Notes: generated by a model not told the origin, from the letters alone. DNA of 34,800 bases from Saprospiraceae bacterium (GCA_013001595.1 JABDMH010000150.1:1-34800), one strand, 5' to 3'; shown: positions 25,942 through 34,682, counted from the first letter of the stretch. Numbers and translations are program-made.

Positions 25942-27339
25942 ATGATACAGAATATGAAAATACTAGCGTGTTTCTTCCTAGTGCTTGCTACGCTACCAGT
26001 ACCAGGCCAGGATATGGATGCTCTGATTCTTGATGAACGCCACACTGGTAGGCATCTGGTGCAAAAGATACAGATTGATTCTGTTTGGTCAGGACACCCA
26101 GTGCGTTTTGCACTTCTCACCCATTTAGATAGGCAATACATTGCATACTATAATGCTCAGCGAGTGATTACCGTTGGACAACGCTTTCTCGTTGAGGATG
26201 CATTTGAGTTAAATACCCTACCACGAAAGGAACGTCTAGAGAAAAGTGGTACCAGTACCGTTGTGGAGTGGGACAGTCATAATTCGCTCACACTTGCCAT
26301 CGACAAAGAGGGTTATCTTCATTTGGCTGGCAACATGCATGTAAATGGTCTGACATACTTTCGCAGTACAAAAGCCTATGACATCACTACCATAGAGCAG
26401 GTAATCAAGATGACTGGAGCCCAAGAAGATCGATGTACCTACCCACGATTTCTAAATACACAAGATGGTCAACTGGTCTTTCACTATCGCGATGGGGGCA
26501 GTGGTAATGGAAATGAAATCTATAATATTTATAATTGTGCCGGTAAATCATGGAGCAGGTTATTAGATGTACCATTAACCGATGGACAAGGTAAGATGAA
26601 TGCCTATGCGTCTGGTCCTCGTTGGGGCAGTGATGGATGGTACCATCTGTATTGGGTCTGGCGAGACACGCCAGATTGTGCCACCAACCATGATCTGTCT
26701 TATATGAAGAGTAAGGATTTGAAAAATTGGATCGATGTAAATGGCAGGGCCATTACACTGCCTGCCACCATTGATCAGACACCTCTGATAGTAGATCCCA
26801 TCCCACCTCATGGAGGCATCATTAATTTAGCGGCGAAATTAGCCCTGGATGATGATCATAATCCGATTTTCGTTTATCATAAATATGATGAAGACGGATC
26901 GCTACAGCTTTATATGGCACATCACCACCGCGCTAAATGGAACATTAGCCAACTTACAAATTGGGACTACCGATGGGAGTTTTCCGGGCGTGGAAGTATA
27001 AATAGTGAATTTATTTTACATGACTTTACAAAGAGAGCAGATGGGTACTACCTTATTCGTTTTTGGCATATCAAATATGGAGAACGTAATCTATTACTTA
27101 ATCAAGATCTTGAACCCATCGGTAAGATTTTGCCTCCCGATAATCCTCGGATTTTAGAAGATGTGGATGGTGATTTCCCGGGATTACTTGTGCAAACAAG
27201 TGCAGATACTGGCCAATCTCTATTTTCAGAAAAAACTTATATATTGAAATGGGAAACATTAAACCGGAACCGAGACAGACCTCGACCAAAACCATGGCCG
27301 AGTCCTAGTACACTTTATCTGCTGACTTTTTCGGAGTAG
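25942..27339 (+). CDS. Exported BNR_4-type seven-bladed propeller enzyme, ulvan-lyase-like (PL24/PL25) candidate
   Basis: I start at the ATG at 25942; the frame opens with TTG at 25930 and a third ATG lies at 25954. The signal peptide is MKILACFFLVLATLPVPGQ. The rest has the BNR_4 (PF15892) pattern: DSHNSLTLAIDKEGYLHLAG, then GNMH, CTYPRFLN, LVFHYRDGGSGNGNEIYN, MNAYASGP and YWVWRDTPDCATNHDLSYM. Numbering from 25942: H113 and H133 are 20 apart; Y167 and R183 are 16 apart. As I recall, PL24/PL25 ulvan lyases use a His pair and a Tyr and Arg 16 apart, which fits, but GH145 and other members share the fold. The reaction, most likely lytic cleavage at a uronate, is therefore not proven. C246 and H250 could bind a metal. 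A sulfatase lies divergently upstream. Confidence 0.75.
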   Translation: MIQNMKILACFFLVLATLPVPGQDMDALILDERHTGRHLVQKIQIDSVWSGHPVRFALLTHLDRQYIAYYNAQRVITVGQRFLVEDAFELNTLPRKERLEKSGTSTVVEWDSHNSLTLAIDKEGYLHLAGNMHVNGLTYFRSTKAYDITTIEQVIKMTGAQEDRCTYPRFLNTQDGQLVFHYRDGGSGNGNEIYNIYNCAGKSWSRLLDVPLTDGQGKMNAYASGPRWGSDGWYHLYWVWRDTPDCATNHDLSYMKSKDLKNWIDVNGRAITLPATIDQTPLIVDPIPPHGGIINLAAKLALDDDHNPIFVYHKYDEDGSLQLYMAHHHRAKWNISQLTNWDYRWEFSGRGSINSEFILHDFTKRADGYYLIRFWHIKYGERNLLLNQDLEPIGKILPPDNPRILEDVDGDFPGLLVQTSADTGQSLFSEKTYILKWETLNRNRDRPRPKPWPSPSTLYLLTFSE

Positions 27340-27517
27340 TGCAATAGATATCAAAAATTAATCCGATCTATATGTTTTCAGTTTCAAGACTGACATGGAT
27401 TCCTACAAAATTGAGGTGATAAATACGTTTTTAAGCACTAACTTACCTGCCGTAGTCTGCTCCGTTCGACTGCATATTCTACCATTAACAACTTTTGCAA
27501 ATTCTAAAACAATCTTC

Positions 27518-28030
27518 ATGAATAATCTCATATCGCTTTCTATTCTCGTCCTATTTTGCTTAGCTACGGAACCCATGTATGCTACGTATGACATCACCAC
27601 TCACGAGGCACCTCCCATATTGATGAATAAAAAAGGTGAAAAGATTTTTCTGAAACACGCTGATGCCTGCTTAGCAAAAATCGAAGCTGCAGCAAAAGAA
27701 CTAGACATTTCAGGCTCAGCCATGATCGCATTTATTCCTGGCGATCAATCCATGAATTGGGTATCAAAAATGAAGGTTATGGGAAGATTAGCCAACGACA
27801 AAGCCAATTATTTGGGCATAGCATATACCAAGGCTTCAGAAATGGCAGTAACCCTGAAAAATAGTGGCAATGCCGATAGGGCTTCCATTAAGGGTGAATT
27901 TGGTTACCAAGGTGGCGTTATTCGTGAGGTAGATGGCGGCTATTTGGTAGGCGCGTTTTCGGGTGCCACTGGAGAGCAAGACGCTCAGGTATCCGCTGTA
28001 GGTCTAGACTGGTTGGCTCAGCAATATTGA
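27518..28030 (+). CDS. Exported GlcG/HbpS-family (DUF336) protein
   Basis: A 170-residue exported protein. The ATG at 27518 (MNNLISLSILVLFCLATEPMYA) gives a proper signal peptide; the frame open from 27395 does not. The mature part matches the GlcG/HbpS fold: K-I-E-A-A-A-K-E-L-D-I-S-G-S-A, a middle V-M-G-R-L-A-N-D-K-A-x-Y-x-G-I-A-Y-T-K-A-S-E-M-A, then FGYQGGVIREVDGGYLVG and GAFSGATGEQDAQVSAVGL. The family has heme-binding and redox-sensing members (HbpS) and uncharacterised GlcG in glycolate operons. It lies between the BNR_4 enzyme and convergent GH97. Function here is unknown. Confidence 0.8.
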   Translation: MNNLISLSILVLFCLATEPMYATYDITTHEAPPILMNKKGEKIFLKHADACLAKIEAAAKELDISGSAMIAFIPGDQSMNWVSKMKVMGRLANDKANYLGIAYTKASEMAVTLKNSGNADRASIKGEFGYQGGVIREVDGGYLVGAFSGATGEQDAQVSAVGLDWLAQQY

Positions 28031-28107
28031 GACTAGTACTCTGTGTAATTGTGCATTTGCTCAATGGGCTTGTATATTGATGCTGTATTCCGTTTAGGGA
28101 TCTAAGT

Positions 28108-30006
28108 TCACTTGATCGGATCAAAGATGACAGCTATGCCATTCTGGGGCATGATCTCTTGATGCAGGATGGTATGATTATCAACCATCATCGTGTCGAT
28201 CCTCACTTTCGTTTTTGAGGACAGGGAGGCATCGTGACTATAGACAGTAGCTTTATACTTCCTACCTTGATCAAGAAAGTCTAAGTGAAGCTGCAGGTCA
28301 TAAGCTTTCGTTCCTGTCAAAGCTCCAAGGTACCATGTGGACTCTTTCTTCCTAGCAACGGTGGCAAATTCTCCGGGGTACCCATCGAGCACCTTGGTAT
28401 CGTCCCAAACGGTAGGAACCCGATCATAAAAAGAAAGGTCGGCGATTTCCGGAATGCCGGACTCCACTTTGCCAGCTCCGCCTTTTTTACTCGGTGATCC
28501 CATCGGTCTGTCATACCAGAACAGGAACTGCCAAGGACTATAGATACAAATGGTTTTTGCCATCTGGCTCACATGTGATCCCATCTTTTCTGTTACCCGG
28601 TCGGCAAAATAACAGTTGGTATGATCTCCAGCACCCGCGATCATTCGAGTAAATAGTGTATTAATCACCATAGCATTCGTTGGGCTTTCTTCGTCTCCAC
28701 GGATCCCTTCCTGCGTCATTAGGTTGGGATAGGTCCTCGAATAGCCGGTGGGACGGTACTCATCATGGATGTCCAACATCAACTGATGGTCTGCTCCTTT
28801 TCGTATGGCATCGTGCAACCAACTGGTCCACTCCTGTGGACCAACTTGAACGAATCCGTATTTCACTCCAGCAACTCCCCAAGATGCCAATAGTGGAAGC
28901 ACCTCATCCAGTTGTTTTTCCAATGCGCGGCGATTCACATATAGAATCACACCTATATTATGCTCTTCGGCATAGTTGATCACCTTGTGCAAATCCAGCG
29001 GTCCTGGCGATCGCTTAGGATCAACTGTGATGGTAGTTGCATCCGAGGCGTCATCATACTCATTACCATACCATCCCGCATCAAATTCGACAAACTGCAG
29101 ATTATGCTTGACGGCAAAGTCCACACAAGCCATTCCACCTTGAGTGGTGAGGGTCACTTCACGTATCACTTTTCCGGGTCGGATCCAGGATGTAGTCTCT
29201 ATCTCACTGGGTTCATTTAAGTTGAGCAAGAGATAATTATGTTCCAGTATTTCCCCAGGCCTTCTTGCTGCCATAATGTATCGCCAAGGACTGTGAAAAG
29301 GTCCATCCTTTTGCACAGGTCCATCCAGATGAGCCTTTAATAATCCTGAATCCGAGGATCCAGCACCAATCTTCATCCTGGCAAAATCTACTAGCGCCGC
29401 CTCCCCTATGGCTACATACAAAGAATCTGAATACTCAACCAGAAGTGGTCGCTCTTTGGCTTCATTTATGTCAGACACCTTGACCTTGGTAATTTCACTT
29501 TGCGCACGGCTAGAAACCCAAGCATATCCGTTTTCAGGTCGTACGAATTCAGTCCGCTCAGCCGTGATGTGAATCCGGTCATTGTCTGTAAATTCATAGC
29601 GAAAAGCCACACCTTCGTCATAGGCCCGAATGCGAAGGGAAAATGATGGATTGCTTCCTTCAATAGCCACCAAGGCTTCGTTGTAGGCATCTTTGTACTC
29701 GCTTCGTTCGCCATATACCGGATTCCACATCCGGCTTATTGAATGTGTTGTCACATCACCGAATGTCATAATCTCATCTGAAACATATTCTTCCATAAAC
29801 TCAAAACCCAAAACTGCTCGATCTGTAATCGTCTGGTCCAAAAAATCTAACGAATAAGAAAGCGCCATATCAGCATCCATTTGAATACTGAACACAAAAG
29901 ATCCATTGGGACTTTCTAATTCTACACCTTCATTCTGAGCACAAGCTCCTGGTAGACAAATCATGCCGAGCAGCCACAATACATGATAGTACATCTTGAT
30001 TTTCAT
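28108..30006 (-). CDS. Glycoside hydrolase family 97 alpha-glycosidase
   Basis: A 632-residue exported glycosidase. The start is the ATG at 30006 (MKIKMYYHVLWLLGM), which opens a signal peptide ending near ACAQ; a longer frame begins at 30063. Family features are clear: an N-terminal beta-sandwich (about 25-270), the linker TSWIRPGK, then a catalytic barrel with FVEFDAGWYG (306-314), VILYVNRRAL (353-362), GVAGVKYGFVQVGPQEW (377-393), DIHDEYRPTGYSRTYPNLMT (412-431) and E433, with E439-E440. The GVKYGF segment has glycine where retaining members, as I recall, have the nucleophile aspartate (KxDF), so it should be of the inverting, SusB-like type. It is usually active on alpha-glucosides or alpha-galactosides. 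Convergent with the GlcG-like gene; a decayed gene lies just upstream on the same strand. Confidence 0.92.
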   Translation of the reverse strand: MKIKMYYHVLWLLGMICLPGACAQNEGVELESPNGSFVFSIQMDADMALSYSLDFLDQTITDRAVLGFEFMEEYVSDEIMTFGDVTTHSISRMWNPVYGERSEYKDAYNEALVAIEGSNPSFSLRIRAYDEGVAFRYEFTDNDRIHITAERTEFVRPENGYAWVSSRAQSEITKVKVSDINEAKERPLLVEYSDSLYVAIGEAALVDFARMKIGAGSSDSGLLKAHLDGPVQKDGPFHSPWRYIMAARRPGEILEHNYLLLNLNEPSEIETTSWIRPGKVIREVTLTTQGGMACVDFAVKHNLQFVEFDAGWYGNEYDDASDATTITVDPKRSPGPLDLHKVINYAEEHNIGVILYVNRRALEKQLDEVLPLLASWGVAGVKYGFVQVGPQEWTSWLHDAIRKGADHQLMLDIHDEYRPTGYSRTYPNLMTQEGIRGDEESPTNAMVINTLFTRMIAGAGDHTNCYFADRVTEKMGSHVSQMAKTICIYSPWQFLFWYDRPMGSPSKKGGAGKVESGIPEIADLSFYDRVPTVWDDTKVLDGYPGEFATVARKKESTWYLGALTGTKAYDLQLHLDFLDQGRKYKATVYSHDASLSSKTKVRIDTMMVDNHTILHQEIMPQNGIAVIFDPIK

Positions 30007-30063
30007 TGATCTAAGTATATTTTCGTCGTGAGTACATTCCTTGTCTTGCCAACATGAAATCAT

Positions 30064-30720
30064 TTAAAACAAATCACCGATATCTTGAATGACTTGATTG
30101 CTCATTTCACGATCCAGGCCATGCAACCCATTTAACTCGATAGGCTTATTCCAGTACCCATCTTACTGGCCAGATTCATTTCCTCCTCCCACATTTTCAG
30201 AAATGCCCATTACAAGGTATCCACACGGTTTCTGACCAATGGCAGCTCTGCAATATAGCGGTTCTTCTCTGTATAAGGGATTACCAAGTAGGGATAGATA
30301 AAGATGATCTCCTGCATCAACATCCGCTCACATAACCATGTTCGAGCCACCGCAGTCACTGATCAAAAGAGCTCAATCATCTCCAAAGGGCACGCAGGAG
30401 CTGTCTCACTTTTTTGAAGCATTCGATGCCATGATCTGACAATAGTCCTCTTTTATCGGTATGATGGTCATATCCCAAACAGACGAAGGTCTCATCAAAT
30501 ACGCGACATCCGGATCTAACATGTCCATAATATATTCTGCCTGCCGAAGCAAATGATTGGTTCACTCCTCAGCAGCAAATGACAGCCACAAATTCTGCTC
30601 CGACGTATCTAGACCCTTCAAAGTGACGCGCTTATGCTCACCATTCTCGCCTCTATTTTCGATCATTTCTCGATTTCAGCGGTGACATGCATCATTGCCT
30701 TTCTAATCAAATTGTTGTAC
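30064..30720 (-). pseudogene. Decayed gene upstream of GH97, family not recognised
   Basis: No intact frame exists here, but the minus strand keeps protein-like pieces in shifted frames. From 30660 one frame reads R-V-T-L-K-G-L-D-T-S-E-Q-N-L-W-L-S-F, then a TGA, then L-L-R-Q-A-E-Y-I-M-D-M-L-D-P-D-V-A-Y and R-P-S-S-V-W-D-M-T. A second frame continues H-T-D-K-R-G-L-L-S-D-H-G-I-E-C-F. A third gives a helical block Y-T-E-K-N-R-Y-I-A-E-L-P-L-V-R-N-R-V-D-T-L, stop, then W-A-F-L-K-M-W-E-E-E-M-N-L. The last piece, S-N-Q-V-I-Q-D-I-G-D-L-F, ends in TAA at 30064, 58 bases before the GH97 start. Several frameshifts and stops suggest old decay of a former operon partner of GH97. I could not name the family. 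Confidence 0.35.
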
Positions 30721-31121
30721 TTAGTTCCAAGCAAGTATGTACTGAACCAATTTATATCCCAAGATTGATGAAATAAAATTGCTGCCGACCCAAGTGGCTA
30801 TCAATCATCAAAATGATGACATTATTTACCGAAGATTGAAATTAAATTTTTGGGCAAAAAGAACTCTAAGGATCAGTGGACAGGGCTGTCCGAATGTACA
30901 AATAAAATGAAGGGATGCATGATGCGATAAGCTGAGTTAGAAAGAGACAAAGAGACTTTAAACTGGTATTACCTGGCTTATCTGCTTAAAATAAATACAA
31001 TGAAGATGGAGAAGCACATCAAATACTTAGATAATTGGACAACTTTATTTACACCAGCAAAAGCGAGCACTGATTGAAGTGATTCTTCCGAGATTCGACA
31101 CTAACTTTTCTTGTCAAAACT
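30721..31121. other. AT-rich intergenic stretch before the CPBP operon
   Basis: About 400 bases without a supported gene. Short open pieces exist on the plus strand (for example about 25 codons from 31000) but have no recognisable pattern. The promoter of the CPBP-SDR operon should lie at its right end; TAACTTTT at about 31101 is one mismatch from TAnnTTTG. Confidence 0.35.
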
Positions 31122-31823
31122 ATGCAAGGATTCGAGTTGACAATAGGATTGATCTGCGTGATAATTGGTACCCTACTTTATCTTTTTGATTCAAAGACCG
31201 TAGGGATATTTAAGCACCTGTCTGCAAGACTTCCATGTGATCGGGATGTATGGTCAATATATTCTAAGAGGCTAATCGGTGTGCTTTGGCTGGGTATTTT
31301 GCCAGGAACTATTCTGATGATCTTTGACATCAACACCCTGGTTTTTAATCAGCTGTTTCGATGGAGTCTTGATTTGAATGCTTTCTTGCTGCTGGCGCTG
31401 ATAATATCCATTTTGATGGTCAATTATTTCAATGCCTCACGAGAAAACAATCTCGCTATGTATCCACAAATCAGAAAAAGGCAATGGTCAGTCTCACTCG
31501 TTATCGGAAGCTCGATTACCTGGTTGGTGTATCTATTTGCTTATGAGTTCCTTTTTCGTGGCATCCTGCTTTTTACCAGTCTCACCGCACTAACTGAGAT
31601 GACTTCCATTACCTTGAATGTCAGCATTTATGCCCTTTTCCATATCCCCAAAGGCATGAAAGAAACACTGGCTTCTATTCCATTTGGTATCATACTATGT
31701 ATAGTTACCATTGAAGCTGGTTCTTTTTGGATAGCTTTTCTGCTACATTCGTTGTTGGCATTGTCAAACGAATGGTTTTCAATCTATTTTCACCCAGACA
31801 TTTCCATAATAAACACCAGATGA
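31122..31823 (+). CDS. CPBP-family (Abi) integral membrane protein, possible intramembrane metalloprotease
   Basis: A 233-residue inner-membrane protein with about seven hydrophobic segments. CPBP/Abi motifs are visible but altered: motif 1 is Y141-E142-x-x-x-R146 (YEFLFR) where the family has EExxxR; motif 2 is ALFH with H174; motif 3 has H209 without the usual asparagine four residues later. The family includes eukaryotic CaaX prenyl endopeptidases and bacterial bacteriocin-immunity-type proteins. Whether this one is catalytically active is uncertain because one of the two motif-1 glutamates is replaced by tyrosine. Its stop codon overlaps the start of the next gene (ATGA), so translation is coupled, and the operon has two dehydrogenases. 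Confidence 0.78.
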   Translation: MQGFELTIGLICVIIGTLLYLFDSKTVGIFKHLSARLPCDRDVWSIYSKRLIGVLWLGILPGTILMIFDINTLVFNQLFRWSLDLNAFLLLALIISILMVNYFNASRENNLAMYPQIRKRQWSVSLVIGSSITWLVYLFAYEFLFRGILLFTSLTALTEMTSITLNVSIYALFHIPKGMKETLASIPFGIILCIVTIEAGSFWIAFLLHSLLALSNEWFSIYFHPDISIINTR

Positions 31824-32809
31824 TTACATTGGTCACAGGAGCTACTGGATATATTGGTACGGCACTCGTTCTAACTCTTGCCAAACAAGGCAAGAAGGTC
31901 AGGGCTTTGATTCGGTCTCATTCAAGATGCGAGGCTATGAGGAATCATCCTCACATAGAATTTGTGAAAGGTGATCTTACTGATGCAAAAAGTCTAAGTG
32001 AGGCCATCAAGGGATGTGATGAAATTTATCACCTTGCTGCATTTGCGGGGATCTGGACAAAAGATCCCAAAAAATATCATAATGTCAATGTCGCAGGAAC
32101 AGAGAAACTTCTTTCAGCTGCAATCAAGGCAAGGGTCAAAAAGATCATCATCACTTCAACAGCGGGTGTGATGGGACCTTGCATGGACAATTCAAATCCC
32201 GTCACAGAGCACACGACACTACACCCCCCTTTGTTTTCGCGCTATGATCGTTCTAAATATGAGACAGAAAAAGCTGCATTTAGCTTTTTGGAAATGGGCA
32301 TCGATGTGGTCATTGTAAATCCCAGCCGGATCTATGGTCCTGGCCTCAAGGGTGTAAGCAACTCGGTATCAAAGCTGATCGATCTATTTAACCAGGGCAA
32401 ATGGCGCTTCATACCTGGCAATGGCAGTAGCCAGGGAAACTATGTTTATATTGATGATGTGGTATCTGGACATATACTTGCCATGCAAAAAGGGATATCA
32501 GGTGAAAGATATATCCTAGGCGGAGAAAACATGTCCTACAATGATTTTTTTTCCCTGCTAAATAAAATAACTAAGCGACACCAGAAATTATTTAAGGTGC
32601 CGAAAATAGTGTTGTTACTTTGGTCTTATTTTGAAGTACTACTGGCTAATGTATTCGGTAAGAATCCGATGGTAGTACCCGCATTCGTCCATAAATTGTC
32701 ACACAACTGGAAGTTAAGTAGTGAAAAAGCAATCCGGGAATTAGGTTATCGTCCCACTGATCTCGAGACAGGTTTAAAGAAAACATTGGCATGGATCAAT
32801 CATGAATAA
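31820..32809 (+). CDS. NAD(P)-dependent extended SDR (epimerase/dehydratase or 3-beta-HSD-like)
   Basis: A 329-residue cytosolic oxidoreductase. The start is the ATG at 31820, which overlaps the upstream stop by four bases; the frame continues upstream but the protein pattern begins at MITLVTGATGYIG. The Rossmann motif G7-A-T-G-Y-I-G is intact, with T113-S in TSTAGV and the catalytic Y142-D-R-S-K146. VNPSRIYGPG and GNYVYIDDVVSGHI are typical of the epimerase and dihydroflavonol-reductase-like group. Substrate is unknown; steroid, isoprenoid or sugar-nucleotide substrates all occur in this group. Its stop overlaps the next start by eight bases. Confidence 0.88.
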   Translation: MITLVTGATGYIGTALVLTLAKQGKKVRALIRSHSRCEAMRNHPHIEFVKGDLTDAKSLSEAIKGCDEIYHLAAFAGIWTKDPKKYHNVNVAGTEKLLSAAIKARVKKIIITSTAGVMGPCMDNSNPVTEHTTLHPPLFSRYDRSKYETEKAAFSFLEMGIDVVIVNPSRIYGPGLKGVSNSVSKLIDLFNQGKWRFIPGNGSSQGNYVYIDDVVSGHILAMQKGISGERYILGGENMSYNDFFSLLNKITKRHQKLFKVPKIVLLLWSYFEVLLANVFGKNPMVVPAFVHKLSHNWKLSSEKAIRELGYRPTDLETGLKKTLAWINHE

Positions 32810-33629
32810 ATGGGCATTAATTACCGGTGCCTCAGGTGGAATTGGTACTGAAATGGCTAAAATTCTGGCCAAGGATGGGTATGATCTTCTTTTGGTCGAC
32901 ATATCGGAAACGCGGCTGCAGGATCTCCAACAACTTGTCGCTGACACCAGTCCTAATACCATCACCAATTTAATCATCGTCGACCTGTGTCAGGAAGAAG
33001 CAGCAATCGATATTTATAGACACGTACAAAATGAAAAAATAAATTTGCATGTATTGATCAATAATGCGGGATTTGGCACCCTCGGATTATTCCCGGAGGT
33101 GCAATGGGAACGAGACAAAAGAATGATTCGACTTCATGTTGAGACGTTAACGCACCTGACTAAATTGTTCTTAAAGGACATGCTCAATCAGTCTGAGGGA
33201 AAGATTCTCAATGTTGCCTCTGTAGCTGGCTTTCAACCTAGCCCATTGATGGCAGTTTACAATGCAACAAAATCTTACATTATATCTTTTACAGAAGCCA
33301 TTGCCAATGAGGTCCAAGGCACCGGGGTAACAATCACTGTGCTCTGTCCGGGACTAACTAAGACGGGTTTTCAAAAAAGTGTAGGTGTTGGCAATCCGGA
33401 TTTCACCAGAAAAAAGTGGCTTAGTGATGAAGCCCATAGTGTAGCCAAACTGGGGATCAATGGAATGCAAGCTGGAAAAGTGATGGTAATCCCAGGAATC
33501 CTAAATAATATATTAGCCAACTTGCATCGATTTTTACCTCGACGCATTGTCACCAGATTAGCACGGAAGATTCAGGAAAAAAATCGGAGCTTCCTGGTAG
33601 ATTCCTCCTCGAAAGGAACCTCCAAATGA
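32802..33629 (+). CDS. Classical short-chain dehydrogenase/reductase
   Basis: A 275-residue NAD(P)-dependent oxidoreductase. It starts at the ATG at 32802, overlapping the stop of the upstream SDR by eight bases. The cofactor motif T8-G-A-S-G-G-I-G15, the NNAG at 87-90 and the catalytic S140, Y153 and K157 (YNATK) are complete, so it should be active. The Y-N-A-T-K and the segment LCPGLTKTGFQ put it near the fatty-acid or keto-reductase-like DltE/SDR group; the substrate is not known. It is the last gene of the three-gene operon. A run of T residues follows about 50 bases downstream (33679-33686) with no clear stem, so no terminator is called. Confidence 0.9.
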   Translation: MNKWALITGASGGIGTEMAKILAKDGYDLLLVDISETRLQDLQQLVADTSPNTITNLIIVDLCQEEAAIDIYRHVQNEKINLHVLINNAGFGTLGLFPEVQWERDKRMIRLHVETLTHLTKLFLKDMLNQSEGKILNVASVAGFQPSPLMAVYNATKSYIISFTEAIANEVQGTGVTITVLCPGLTKTGFQKSVGVGNPDFTRKKWLSDEAHSVAKLGINGMQAGKVMVIPGILNNILANLHRFLPRRIVTRLARKIQEKNRSFLVDSSSKGTSK

Positions 33630-33884
33630 TCGCTCATCTATCGCACCACCTACCAGATGAATGACTTGGTTAAGCCGTTTTTTTTCTTTTTGGAAACACA
33701 CTTTTTCAAAGATATGATCATAAACGGCCATTCCTTTCCATTGACTACTATGGCTATCCTTGCCCCTTTTTTCCTTGAAATACTTGTTCAGACTTAATCC
33801 TTTCAACAGGTGCTAACGTTGGATCACAAGCTGCTTTTGTCCTGGAGATTTAGACGACGATATTAAATCTTCGTCAAATGGGCA

Positions 33885-34664
33885 TTAACTATGAGCTCGC
33901 GAATGGTATATCCGAACTTCCTTTTCACCGTACTTGCATCTAACGTTTTGATCTTCCAAATATGGAGGTGTACAGATCCGAATACCCTTGACAAACTGAC
34001 TCGGGTGCCACAAGAACGTTCTTGGTGAAATCGCCACTGTTGGTGCTGATGCATTAATCGTATTAGCTGCCTGACCATCACCCAATTCTAGCATCATCTC
34101 AAAATCCATGAAGGTAGTTTCAATCAGAAGATGCCTCAATAGCTCACCATCATACCGATAGGTATTCTTTTTCCCCTTTGAATTAATCTTATGGTAGGTA
34201 TCGGGGGCACCGCCCAGGATTTCACAAAACAAACCTTCTTCCTCTGAGTATGTTCGACCTATTCCGAGCGGTTTGTCAAAGTAAAGCATGATTGTCGTAT
34301 GAGTAATGTCATCATGCAACTTTCCCTTGGCTTTGCCATTCTTAAAGAAGGCATAGCTGTCACCATCCTTCGTTGTTTGACTATGGGTCCTCAACCTGCC
34401 ATTGACAGTCATTTTAAGATCTGATTCCTCAAGGACCCCGTTTTTGAGCACTACTATAATCTGGTAGGAGATGCGGACACGGATGAACTTGCTTGTCACT
34501 GAACTATTACTTTCGTAGACAGTGAGATCACCAATCTCACTTTTTTGTGCTGAAAATTGACCAACAATCTTGTGCCTATGGATAATTTGCAGATTGACTT
34601 TCTCAACGGCAGGCCCATAGCAGTACAGCGGTATCAAGGTTGAAATTAGTATTAAAGCTAGCAT
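33885..34664 (-). CDS. Exported DUF6134-like protein with an unusual C-terminal extension
   Basis: A 259-residue protein with a signal peptide of about 16-18 residues (MLALILISTLIPLYCYG). Residues about 22-193 fit a DUF6134-type beta-rich domain: K-I-V-G-Q-F-S-A, the SSVTSKFIRVRISYQIIVVLKNGVL block (in parts), YFDKPLGIGRTYSEEEGLF and KNTYRYDGELLRHLLIETT. Family members, as I recall, end soon after this, near F-E-M-M-L-E. Here 66 further residues follow (34085-33885) with no recognised pattern, so the normal stop may have been lost. The start ATG at 34664 is 19 bases from a near-consensus promoter. Function of the family is unknown. Confidence 0.7.
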   Translation of the reverse strand: MLALILISTLIPLYCYGPAVEKVNLQIIHRHKIVGQFSAQKSEIGDLTVYESNSSVTSKFIRVRISYQIIVVLKNGVLEESDLKMTVNGRLRTHSQTTKDGDSYAFFKNGKAKGKLHDDITHTTIMLYFDKPLGIGRTYSEEEGLFCEILGGAPDTYHKINSKGKKNTYRYDGELLRHLLIETTFMDFEMMLELGDGQAANTINASAPTVAISPRTFLWHPSQFVKGIRICTPPYLEDQNVRCKYGEKEVRIYHSRAHS

Positions 34665-34682
34665 GACATCTTGATTCTTTTA

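Noticed and set aside
30377-30565. 62-codon frame upstream of GH97 as a small gene
   Set aside because: Neighbouring frames hold equally protein-like pieces, so it reads as one fragment of a decayed gene and not as an intact small protein.
33679-33694. T-rich run after the SDR operon as a terminator
   Set aside because: No stem of useful length precedes it on the plus strand.
33558-33806. 82-codon minus-strand frame after the SDR gene
   Set aside because: It overlaps the end of the SDR gene antisense and has no known pattern.
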